A DNA stretch of 64,000 nucleotides from contig JAUPFV010000005.1 of the NCBI GenBank assembly GCA_036936605.1, positions 229,305,770 through 229,369,769 on the forward strand. Reading direction: 5' to 3'. The position numbers and the translations under genes are program-made. This document shows positions 1 through 10,578 of the stretch, piece after piece. The DNA comes from Limnanthes douglasii subsp. nivea (Eukaryota; Streptophyta; Magnoliopsida; Brassicales; Limnanthaceae). Position 1 is the stretch's first letter. Each line of letters begins with the position of its first letter. The notes under the pieces are model-generated. The model was given only the letters and a program-made list of their open reading frames with translations, was not told the DNA's origin and made no database searches.

Positions 1-1056
1 ATACTTTTTGTATATTCTTAGTTAACTTATTACCTAATTTTTATTTTACTCTCTTGAATCTTTTATCAACATGAAGCCAAAAACTATGCATTGTTCTTTC
101 TTAAAGCAGGGTAAAAAAAATTAGAAAATCAAAATACGTGACATATATGTTCATAGATTGCTAAACTTGCTGCAAATCCCACTTCATTTAAATAAGTTGT
201 GGATAAATATAACTATCTGCCAATAATAATTATATAATGATAGCCATAATCATAGATTTTTTTATACCGCCTCATGAATTATTGGCCGTATATAATAGAC
301 AGGATCATAAATGGAATGGATTTGGACATTATAAACATTTTCTTGATTGGAGTCAAACGTAATTTGCTTTCATGGACATTGCTATACTTACCGTAGTTCG
401 AAGGATGCAACATTTTTGAAGTGTTTAGTAAATTTCCTTCTTGAAAATGCTAAGGTCTTCAACTAATAATTTTAAATGGTGTTAGAAACAAGATTCGAGA
501 TTTTATTTCAAGATGCAACAAAGTTTCCCCATATCTTGAGCTGAAGGTTATAATGGGCGTAAAATAAACTTTTCAATGTAAGTAACGTATCTTTATTTAA
601 GTTATTATATTTTTTGAACACTTTTAATAAACTTACTAGAGAAAAATTATTTTAATTTTTTTTCAGTTATTGTATTTTTTGAAGTGTTCTTGATAATATT
701 TTTTAGAAAATACTTCTTTTAATTCATTTTTTTGTATTTTATTTTTAAAGTGTTTCTAATGAAGCTATTAAAAAAACTTATTTTTAGTTTGTTTTGAGTT
801 TATATAATGTATGTTCTTTTAAATGGAATAAATGAATCTATTTATTGCAACACTTTGTAATTTTCTTAATTTTAATATATTAAAATTTTCTTTTTAGTTT
901 TATATGAGTTAAAGAAGTAGAAATAAAAATTATAAATTATAAAAAATTAAAATATACATTCGATTTCGACCCATATGATCCAAATTAAATGTATTTTCAA
1001 TTATAAAATATCTTCATATTTTGACCGTGTGAGTCAATATATGAATAAAAGTAAGA
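1..1056. other. AT-rich flank, no gene seen
   Basis: This stretch upstream of the large MULE is AT-rich with many stops in all frames. I see no conserved protein motif, tandem repeat or RNA gene. It lacks the TCTAGCAAT motif that fills the neighbouring element, which supports an element boundary near 1057. Confidence 0.5.
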
Positions 1057-1164
1057 GGAAAGTACCCATAAATATCTAGTCAACTTTGAAATACCAAATT
1101 GGTACCCACTTTTAGATTAGTTTCATAAAATATCTAGAGCCCTATTTTGGACAAAAATACCCTC

Positions 1165-1240
1165 TAGGGTATAAAAGGGGTTTTTTTGGTTGAAACCCAT
1201 TTTTTTCACCTTCTAATCTGACTTTTGGGTTCCAATTCCC
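1165..1240 (+). promoter_or_regulatory. TATA promoter and leader of the Ulp1-type gene
   Basis: A TATA box (TATAAAAG, 1170-1177) lies about 113 bp inside the left end of the MULE. It is followed by a locally less AT-rich stretch (1225-1560) that looks like a transcribed leader. No convincing start codon of a conserved protein occurs before 2132. An intron in the 5' UTR is likely, because a good acceptor (TTTGCAG) ends at 2125. Confidence 0.5.
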
Positions 1241-2131
1241 TCCACTTTCACATTTCTAATTTTGAGAAGAGAGAAACACGAAAACGAGAGCGAACCCAAA
1301 ACACGAAGTTGAACCGAACGTGCTTTAACCGTCGCGTTGACCATAACCGTTCCAGCGGCGGTAACATTCGATCTGATACCGATCAAGAACAGGTCGAGTT
1401 AGTCGTCGACCATCCACCCGCTTCGTCACCGTCGATAAGGTACGTTCGAGTTAGTTGTTGTTTTCGCCGTCTATATAATTGTGTGTCTGTGTGTTTAAAA
1501 CCCGATTTTATCGACGTCGCCGGAGTACTGACTGTCGTTGAGTAATGTATTGGACAGTTCTCCGGACTCCGGCGACATTTTGGTGTTTCGTTTATAGTAA
1601 GAGTTAGTATTACTCGATGGTGTTGACATTTGGTTGTACTCGATAGTGTTACTCTAGCGTTAATAGCTAAATATGACTGGTTAGTCTCGGCGAGGTAATA
1701 ATAGTGTCGGACAATGCCGATGGCACTGGTTAGTTGTTTTTGTACTATAGAATTGCAATGTCGTCTGGTGCAAGTACGAATATCTAGCAATATATAGAGT
1801 TGAGGTAGTTTTTTGTGCATATACAGAGTTGTTGTTCTTATCTAGCAATGTGGATAATATTTGTGACCGTATCTAGCAATGTCTGAGACTAGTTTACTGT
1901 CAGGCACTGCACGTCTAGCAATGTAGTAGTTGAACTTGGTCACGTCTAGCAATGTAGCAATGAAGTGAGACTGATGTTGTTGTCGAGTTAGTTGCACCAA
2001 TGATGTCTTCGATTGTTAATGTCAGGCGCTGCTTAGTTTTTTTAATTGGTTGATGGGTGAAATAGATATTACTATGGGATTGTTCAGATTATAACTAAGT
2101 AGTTTTCAAATGGGAATGTTTGCAGGCAAAC

Positions 2132-5100
2132 ATGACTAAGACAAGAGTATTCTACAGGTCAGGCTTGGTAAGCATAATCAACCTTCTTAGACGGGATATA
2201 ATTACATCCGAACACATAGATGCTGCACGAGGCACACCGTTCTATACGTTTCTCAAAACATCGTTCAATGTAAGGAATGAGAATCTGAAGCTGAAAAAGT
2301 TTCACAACCTGATCGAGGAGATTTGTAGTTTTTACGATGTGAGAAGGAAGGCATTCAAGATAGGACGTAAGCATGTAAGGCTAACTACGAAAGATGTGAA
2401 GACCATATTTAGGCTGAAACACAGGAACGAGGAGATGCCAATGAATAAAACAGATGCATTTATCGGTCGGTTCGCTGATGGAGCTGAGCTCGATTCCATT
2501 TTAATGCAGAATTATTTTTTGAGTCCACGGACAAGGAGGAGCGGGCCAACCAACGACAAATCAGTGCCTAATGCATTATAAAAAATGTATTTGTTTTGAG
2601 ATTATGCTGCATGCATATTAGTATGATACCAAAATCTGCATGTTTCAGTATGTATCTAGCAATGCAACCTACTCTATCTAGCAATGTCAAAGAAGTATAT
2701 TAGTATGCTTCTGTTTGGGTTTATCTATCTAGCAATGAATTCCTTTATATTTATCAATGTCGTAGTAGGCGTAACTGTCTTGAATTGTTCTTGCAGCTTC
2801 TTATTATGATGTTATTTATTTTGTAGGAATCGATCGAGAAAGCAATAAAGGAAGGAGGGGAGGACGAAACGAAGGATGTTACACGTCTGTTGATACATTT
2901 CATATGCTCGACACTGCTCTTTTCAATGTCAGGCGATGACATCAGGTGGACAACAGTATTGTACGTGGAGAATCTAGAAAAAATAAACGACTATGACTGG
3001 TCTAGAGCCATCGTTGAGAAGCTGCATAAATCACTGGACAAATGTATTAAGGTCTGGAAGCCCGGTAGAGTGATCGGATGCGTTGCTCTTCTATTTGTAA
3101 GTACAATGGTTTATGATCAACACGTTATTTTCAAAACCGTGTTTGTAATGTTGAGTTATATTGTCTGCATCCATTTCTGATGGAGCATAGTTTGATAAAC
3201 GTTAAAATACCAAGGCCAAGCATAATCTCTAGGTGTTACAAGTGGTGGGGATTGGAGGGTAATGAGTCCACCTTTGAAATGATCCAGATGGTTAGTGAAC
3301 TCAGGGACGACCAGGTATTTAACGTATCTAGCAATGTACAAATTTTAATATCAAACTAATCGCATACACATGAGCCCAGTACCTAAATCACAACCATCTA
3401 TATAACAGTGACAAAAAAATTCAACATATCTAGCATTCATAACATCAAACAAATCGCATCCACTGTAACATCAATTGGCTATAGTAATTGTTTGTAAAAC
3501 GCATCCATAATTATTATATTGTGAAGCTGAATGTATATTATAATGTATTTCTTAGGTTATGGACGATGAGTTATCGTAGACAGAGGCTGAATGTGATGCT
3601 TTTGAAGAAATTGATTTGGGGAGGAACTACGAAGGTGCTGCGGAAACAAGTGAAGGAAGGAGTAGGAAAAGAAATAAATCTGTTGCAAACAGAAGTATAA
3701 AAAAGGAAGAAGAAACAGGTACATGACGGGGCTGGAACAACCAATAAAAGGAGTTCGAATACTGAGGTTAAAGATAACACAATAACACCAGAAGAAGCAG
3801 AGAATTACGATGTTACATTGCGTGAATTCATTGGAGATAAGAAGTCGAGAGTTGGTACAAAAAAGGGGAGAGGTTGAAAAAGAAAAACAACCGTAAGTCC
3901 AGTATTCCAAGTTTTGGAGGGCTGTCACAATTTGTACTGCGTGACAACAGGAAGCTGAAAAAACAAAGCAGGATGCACCGGTTGAAAGTTGAAAACAAAA
4001 GGTTAAAAACGTCGCTTGAGGAGAAAAACAAAGAAGTGAGTATTCCCATGTTTTTAAGGACTAATAACGTTTATAGGCTGTATCTATATAAGGTGGTTAC
4101 ACTGTATATAGGAAATGTTTAGATGTTGTATCTAGCAGCATCATTATAAGGGATCGAGCAAACATCATTATAAGGTATCTAGCAACGTTAATCTGCTGCA
4201 TCTAGCAATATAAAAATAATGCATCTAGCAATGTTCATACGTTTCGTATATCAATGTCAATATGATGTATCTAGCAATGTTAATAGTCTAAACTATTTTG
4301 TATGCTTGTTTGATACAGGTTGAAGAATTGATGAAAGAGTTGAATGAGCTGAAACAGAAGCTCGAGGTGGAAGAGGAAAGTGTAGATGCTGAGGATGGGG
4401 ATCTGCTTAACACCTTATCAATGTCGTTTTGCCGTGAAGATGAGGAGGATACTGAAACTGTGGCTGCCAATATTAACGAGAAAGTAGTTAAGGGAAACAT
4501 TGGTTTACCAATCTCGGAGGCATGGATTATTTCGCACGAGAAGCCAACAAGTTTCGGAGACCGAAAAAACGATAGAAGAAGAGGATGTTGAGGCGGAGGA
4601 AACAGCGGAAGAAGATAAGGAGTTTGAGACAAAAGAAAATGAAGTATCTGAAGAGGAGAAGTTAGAAGGAGATAGAGGGTGTGTTCACTCTGAAACACCT
4701 ATTGAACCAAGGCAAGAAACTACTACACCGGAAGCTATTGCTGTTGATGTCGCTGGGAAGCAGAAAGGGACTACAATACTTGGTTGTAATGCTGGTAATG
4801 AGAAAGGGGATGTGGCAGCAGACTTATCACCCCAAGCTCATGCTGCCGGTGCGCAAAATGAAATTTTCTTAGCTGAACAGGGACACGAAGTTGGAAACAA
4901 CGAGGTTGATGGACAGGAGCTAATGGTGGACAGAAGTGAGCAGTTGGACAATGGGTGCAACGAAGGAATAAAAACTATGAAACAACAACTGGAGAACACC
5001 GAAGAAGCCATAGAGGAAGAACAGAATGCAGAGACAGGTCAGGACAAAGAAGAAGCTAACAAGCAGGAAGCTGTGGCTAATGCAAATTCAACCAAAGAGA

Positions 5101-7435
5101 TTGAAGAAGCACCTACTGTGGTGGAGAACGCAGCAACAGAAGTCCTGGTGCCGTAACCTGGCTATGAGAAGATGGTGGAGAATGTGGTTGAAGATCTTAA
5201 AATCATTAAGATTCATAAATATTTAGTAATATGTTTTGGCAGGTTTTGAAATGTTCAAACTCTAGGTTGGATAATATTTAATATCGGTTGTTGTTCTTAT
5301 GAAAATGTTGTTTTGACAGTATTAGAAATTTTTAAGACATGATTTGCATCATGATTCAATGTTAATTGGTAGATGCATGTAGAACATATCGCAACCATAA
5401 AATGTTTGAAGTCTAGCAATCACAAAATAAAACAATAATGTTTTCATATCAAACAAATCGCAATCACACTATGTTAATATGATAAGCCGTATATAGCAAT
5501 GTCTAATAACTAGTCTAGCAATGAGACTTGCACTAAAATCGCAATGTATGTTGATGATATTTTTATGTTCTGTTAATAGGAAGTGCAAACAGCAGCCCCC
5601 GAAGACACGCGTCAGTCTACTTTACAGATGTTGGCATACCATGGGATTGAACAAGCAGCAAAGTTTGAACAACTATCACAAGCTGTATCTCTCGTAAAGG
5701 TAATTCCAATTATAAACAAAGAACAGCAATCCTCAGCGAAATTGAAGTTATTACGCGCGATGAAAAACTAAAGCAGGTCGAGCCATCTTCATATGCAATA
5801 CCCCTACAAGATAAAGCAGCATCTAACGATCTGATTGTCAGATCTGTTACACCATTGGCTGACAATAGTTTTGTAGACTGCACTCAATCATTTTACGAAG
5901 AATGTGACAAGGCTGTTGAAAATTCAAACGAGACGAGACGTACACTGGACTCCATCGAGGAAGAACAAACAGACGTTGATGTAAGTAGATCTCTTGTATT
6001 TACCATCACCTTCAAAAAGTAATGTTAACAGTTTAATTTGATGCTTTATTATAGGTGCACGTTGATGACATGCGTAGGTGGAACTTACTTACTCCGACGC
6101 AGGTCAAACAACAACATATGGCAGTCGTAGATTGGCTGTTGCCTACAGAGACAACGAACTCATCAATGTCAGTGAGTACAAGAAGGTGATGAAAATAAAC
6201 AACGAAGAAGAACAAGAAGATCCAGAAGTATGGTACTTGCCAATGTCGGAGTTCTCAAATAGGGTTTCCATTAGTGTGACCGAGATAATGGAACTGTCTA
6301 ACGAAACTCAAGTCGACTTCAAAGTAATAAGGTTTCTGGTTGTATCTAGAAATGTTAAATTAATGTATCTAGCAATGTGTCTTTTGTAGTCTAACAATAT
6401 TAATATGTAGCATCTAGCAATGTCTTAGTATAGGGTACCTCATTTAAGTTACCGTCTAAGTTGTCTACCTATACACTGTTGGTTCTTGTTTTCAGTAATT
6501 GTCATTTACCTGATTTAAGCTTCTAATTGTTAATTGATAGATCATAGATGCTTGGATATATAAGCTGCTCAAGGATACAGATTGGAAAGTCCATGTGAAA
6601 GGTTTTGAAGATAAGTATTCATATATGGTCAGAGCCATTCAGATAACTGGAATCACAACTGTAAGTTGAACATGAATTATTTGTGTTATATTGGAAATAT
6701 CTACTTCCTATACTAATGACCAAAATTTGCAGGGAACACTGGCTATCAAGGGAGATATGTCACAGATTGTGGATAAGGTTTTTGAAATAATGAAATCAGA
6801 CACATACGTTGCCCTTGTTCCTATTTGCACCGTTAACACGTCCGACGTGAACCACTGGACGCTGCTGATTATAGATATGGAGAATGGGACTGCTAGTAGC
6901 TACAACCCACTGTTGCCATGGAGCAAACACATTCCAGATAAGAAGAAAAACACAGCCGATGCTTTGGTATAAAATTAAATGCTAAAAGTATATTGCAAGT
7001 ATTTGTTGCCATATCTAGCAATCCCATGACAACGTATCTAGGATTGTGTTATTAGAATTGCACCTAAACAGTTGGTTCACCTATCTCGCAATACTGGATA
7101 CTGTATCTAGCAATGACAGTAGTCGTAAATAGCATTGTCATAGCATCGTAAATCGTAATGTAACGATGGATTACTTGATTTTGCAGTTGGCCTATTGCAT
7201 GGAGAAAAAATACATACCTCATGTAAAAGATGGATACAAAATAAAGATAATGAGAAATATCCCACAGCAGGAGAATGAGAGCCTTGACTGCGGTGTTTTT
7301 CTTTGTAAGTACGCAAAAGACATCATTCAGAAAGGGTATGTTCCTCTGGAATATGGAAAGGAAATGCCCGCTGAAACAAGAGCTGAAATATTTAAGCATT
7401 TCCTCAATGATCCAAACACAAACAGACGATGGTAG
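2132..7435 (+). pseudogene. Ulp1 (peptidase C48)-like MULE gene, spliced, decayed; possible VANC-type protein
   Basis: This is a multi-exon gene of the plant transposon-borne Ulp1 class. Exon 1 (from 2126, ATG at 2132) encodes the N-terminal region. Next come 2827 to about 3095 (motif LLFSMSGDDIRW, then YDWSRAIVEKLHKSL), about 3182-3314 (KWWGLEGNEST), then a long acidic, low-complexity part (3559 to about 4035; 4319 to about 5200), 5580-5980, 6055-6323, 6541-6660, 6733-6966 and 7187-7435. Most splice sites are good GT/AG. The N-terminal part resembles the DUF1985-like region found with Ulp1 in MULE proteins. Damage includes a TAG near 3588, frame changes near 3700-3870 and 4545, and lengths of 5580-5980 and 6055-6323 that do not keep frame. 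A normal product would be a nuclear protease-like or anti-silencing protein; this copy probably makes none. Confidence 0.72.
6541..7435 (+). CDS. Ulp1 protease catalytic domain exons (well preserved part)
   Basis: Three exons (6541-6660, 6733-6966, 7187-7435) join in frame and form a C48 cysteine-protease fold signature. The catalytic His is in VNHWTLLIID (6853-6855), the oxyanion Gln in the IPQQEN stretch (about 7262), and the nucleophile Cys in LDCGVFLCKYA (7289-7291). The Asp expected 17 residues after the His is Asn here (SSYNPL). C48 enzymes normally cleave SUMO-type isopeptides. In transposon-borne copies the substrate is unknown, and the Asn may reduce activity. The gene ends NRRW-TAG at 7435. 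This is the least damaged part of the gene, which may mean it decayed late or by chance. Confidence 0.75.
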
Positions 7436-7646
7436 TATGTAATTCATTTTTTGGGAGCAGGATGTATGATTCATTTAACAAAGGATGCTAGTATTAGACA
7501 ATTACTCTGAACTTATTAACCAACTTTTGTTTTACCAGCAATTTTTATAGTATTTCTACCAAGGGAATGTTTTTTTAAACTACCTTGGAAGATCCTTCTT
7601 TTGTTGTATGAATAAATTTCACATCACTGTTACATCCTTGAATTCT

Positions 7647-8143
7647 GTATCTAGCAATGTGTATATTTATATCTATCAGTCTTATACTCAAGTATCTAGT
7701 AATTTCTATATTCCGTATCTATCAGACTAATATTGCTATATCTAGCAATGTCTATATTTCGTATCTATCAGTCTTATAAAGTATCTAGCTTTGTCTATAC
7801 TCGTATCTATCAGAATAATACTCAAGTATCTAGAAATGTGTATATTCGTATCTATCAGTCTTATACTCAAGTATCTAGCAATGTCTATATTTTATATCTA
7901 TCATACTAATATTGTTGTATCAACAATGTCTATATTTCGTATCTATCAGTCTTATACTCAAGTATCTAGCAATGTCTATACTCGTATCTATCAGAATAAT
8001 ACTCAAGTATCTAGCAATGTGTATATTCGTATTTATCAGACTTATACTCAAGTATCTAGAAATGTCTATATTGCGTATCTATGAGACTAATACTCAAGTA
8101 TCTAGCAATGTCTATATTTCGTATCTAGCAACTATATAGTGCT
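7647..8143 (+). repeat. 45-bp minisatellite built from the TCTAGCAAT motif
   Basis: About 11 head-to-tail units of roughly 45 bp start at 7647, 7692, 7738, 7781, 7826, 7871, 7917, 7962, 8007, 8052 and 8098. Each unit contains GTATCTAGCAATGTCTATAT followed by CGTATCTATCAG and an ACTCA tail. It lies just downstream of the Ulp1 gene. Looser motif copies continue to about 8480. Open reading frames across it are only a by-product of the repeat. Confidence 0.9.
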
Positions 8144-8529
8144 GCATCTAGCAATGTAGAAATCCTGTATCTATCAATGTTCGTATAGTGTATCTATCAA
8201 TGTTCGTATTATACATCTAGCAATGTTTATATTAGCATCTAGCAATGTTAATATACAGTATCTAACAATCATTATATGTAACATCTAGCAATATTAATAA
8301 GCCCAATATAAACATTGCTTTGTTACAACCCATCTAGCAAACTTTTTGATTCTGTATCTATCAAAGTCGTTACCATGTATCTAGTAATGGATAGATATTG
8401 TATCTAGAAATATCAGTATAACGGATCTAGCAATGATAAATAGTTGTGGATATAAATTTGAAATATGGTTTATCTAGCAATGTTTAATAGGAGTAAATCG
8501 CAATAACATATTAATAATGGATCAACTAT

Positions 8530-8887
8530 ATTACTGGACTGCTGGATAGGTTTATTGGTAGACGAGTAAATTAAATAAGATAGGAATGGCTGTTAACTAC
8601 ATCCATCAATGATTAAAATTAAATGTTTTAATCCTATAGGTTAACTTGATAGTTGAAAAGACAAAGGTAGATGAGTTGAATCATTACATGAATTAATTAG
8701 ACGTGTGCAATTAAATTTTTGCAATTAATTATAGTTGCTAGATGGGACGTAGCCTTGGGCATTGCGTTTCGCTATAAGTAGGGATGATAGTTTAGCCTAT
8801 TCATCTCACACTTCTCTGCAAAGAAAAACACCAACCAGAAAACCACCAACAAGTTTATCATACATTTTAACAAAACAACTCTCGAAA
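8530..8887 (+). promoter_or_regulatory. Promoter and 5' leader of the small acidic-protein gene
   Basis: The dispersed motif stops here. A TATA box (CTATAAGTAG, 8772-8781) is followed 30-40 bp later by a CA-rich leader with CACTTCTCTGCAAAG, as in plant 5' UTRs, ending at ATG 8888. The architecture suggests an independent transcription unit inside the element. Confidence 0.55.
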
Positions 8888-9275
8888 ATGGCCACATCTT
8901 CCCCAGAAACACCTATGTACTCGTCCAACGAAGGATGGTCTTCAGACTACTAGGTAGACAACAAGGCGTACAAGAAATCTACCACTTCGAAGTACTCGTC
9001 TGATGAGGAGGATAACTGGTCTGTTTGGTCTTCCGACCACGAAGACCACTACACTTCGTGGGACTCGTGGTCGCTGGACGACAACTACGAGTCAGACAGT
9101 GAACAACTTCTAAAAAAGAAGAGACATAGGGACATCTGGGACTCTGAGAAGGGAGAGGACAATGATTCTGAGGAAGCCAACGATGAGAAGTCGGAGGACG
9201 AAGAAGTCGAAGAAGAAGAAGAAGAAGAAGAGGGGGGGGGGATCTGAAGGGTCTGATGAAGAGGATTCTGATTAG
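8888..9275 (+). pseudogene. Small acidic, Ser/Trp/Asp-rich protein gene (third gene of the MULE), broken
   Basis: ATG at 8888 opens a frame for a very acidic protein of about 120-130 residues. It carries repeated SSD/W motifs (NEGWSSDY, DNWSVWSSDHED, TSWDSWSLDD) and a Glu run, and has no membrane segment. An in-frame TAG at 8951-8953 interrupts codon 22. Past the G-run (9232-9241) the frame reaches TGA at 9245, but the other frame continues acidically to TAG at 9273, which suggests a homopolymer slip. Its own TATA and leader upstream suggest it was a real gene. I do not recognise a family. By position it could be a VANB-like accessory gene or a captured host gene. Confidence 0.55.
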
Positions 9276-9656
9276 GTTTAAGGAAGTTCATGCAACATCC
9301 TTTCATTATGTTCTTTTTTGTTTTTTGCAATGTTTTTTATGCTTTGATGGATTGATAACTTTCACCAACCCTCTGAGCAGTTTCATTTTTTAAGAGGGTT
9401 GATGTATTTGGCAGTTGTAATGCCTTGACTGATGTTTTAAAATTGTTATGGTTTTATTAGTATTTGTGTTGTCTATATTACTGTGCATTTTGTTCAAATT
9501 TGAATGCTTTAACTAAAAAAATGATAGAAAGAAGTTAAGTGGAGCAATTGTAAAGGCAGTTAGGATTCACAATCGTAATGTTATCAGTAAAATAACTAGT
9601 AAATCGCAGTCCTAACTAGGGGACACTTAAAAGGTGCAGGCAGAGTAAAGGAATAA

Positions 9657-10291
9657 ACATCTCAAATAAATCAACAGGTAATCGTAATATTAATAATATG
9701 TAACTCGCAATATCTATGTCATAATTCTATCTTCTATCTAGCAATCTCGATTAGCCTCAAATCGCAAGCACTTGGAGCATATAGGATGCAAAGTAAATCT
9801 CACTTCGTAGGGTGGATCGTATGTATTTGAAATGAAACACAAAGGACAGAATCACAATTTAAAGATAACTAATCTATCAAAACGATGTGAACCTTAAAAT
9901 CGCAGACAAAAGTTGATGTATCTAGCAATACTGGATATAGCTGATAGGCATTTTATTTTACTCGAATGTAAATCAACCTTAACATCTCAAATAAATCAAC
10001 GAACATAGCAATGTTAATAACACGTATCTAGCAATATCGATGTCATATATCTATCTTCAATCTAGCAATTTATATTAGCCGTAAATCGCAACCACTAGGA
10101 AAATCTGTGAAGCAAGGTACATCTTACTTCGTAGGGTGGATCGTGAGTGTTTGAAATGAAACACAAAGGGAAGAATCACAATCTAAATATAACTAATCTA
10201 TCAGATGGATATGAACCTTAAAATCGCATACATAAGCTGCTGTATCTAGCAACGTTGGTCATGTCTGATAGGTACTTAATGTTAGTTGAAT
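9657..10291 (+). repeat. Tandem duplication of about 320 bp in the MULE spacer
   Basis: Copy 1 (9657-9970) and copy 2 (9982-10291) align end to end. Both start ACATCTCAAATAAATCAAC, share the block ACTTCGTAGGGTGGATCGT (copy 1 about 9802, copy 2 about 10126) followed by TTTGAAATGAAACACAAAGG, and end near CTGATAGG. Each copy carries TCTAGCAAT and AAATCGCA motifs. The unit is offset by about 325 bp. No coding potential is seen. Confidence 0.85.
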
Positions 10292-10578
10292 ATGAGTGCA
10301 TGGAGCATTATGCATCTAGCAATACTAAATAAACGTATATAGCAATCTCGTTATAGACCAACAATCGCATACACATAAAAAAGTATTTATCAAATTTGGA
10401 TCAGAAACTTATTCTCAATGATACTAGGAATTAGATAACGAGTATCTAGCATTGTAATCGTAGCCTATCTAGCAATGTCAACATTAGTAATAATAAGAAT
10501 TATCCAATCAAACATACCTTGTACATATCAATCTTAACAGTATCCAAACATATAAGTCGAAAGATAAGGAGTGCCTAT

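Noticed and set aside
1383..1820. Minus-strand open frame of 145 codons at the left MULE end
   Set aside because: It lies antisense to the leader of the Ulp1-type gene, has no recognisable motif, and spans TCTAGCAAT copies, which are otherwise noncoding.
3557..4049. Minus-strand open frames rich in Phe/Ser/Leu
   Set aside because: They are shadows of the Lys/Glu-rich exons of the Ulp1-type gene on the + strand.
7791..8139. Overlapping open frames of 75-97 codons
   Set aside because: They are read-through of the 45-bp minisatellite (repeating SILVSIRLILKYL-like words) and carry no independent protein signal.
7647..8480. CRISPR-like array
   Set aside because: The units are contiguous degenerate 45-bp repeats without unique spacers, in a plant transposon.
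9085..9330. Minus-strand Ser-rich frame
   Set aside because: It is antisense to the acidic GAA/GAC-rich gene; the Ser run is just the complement of the Glu run.
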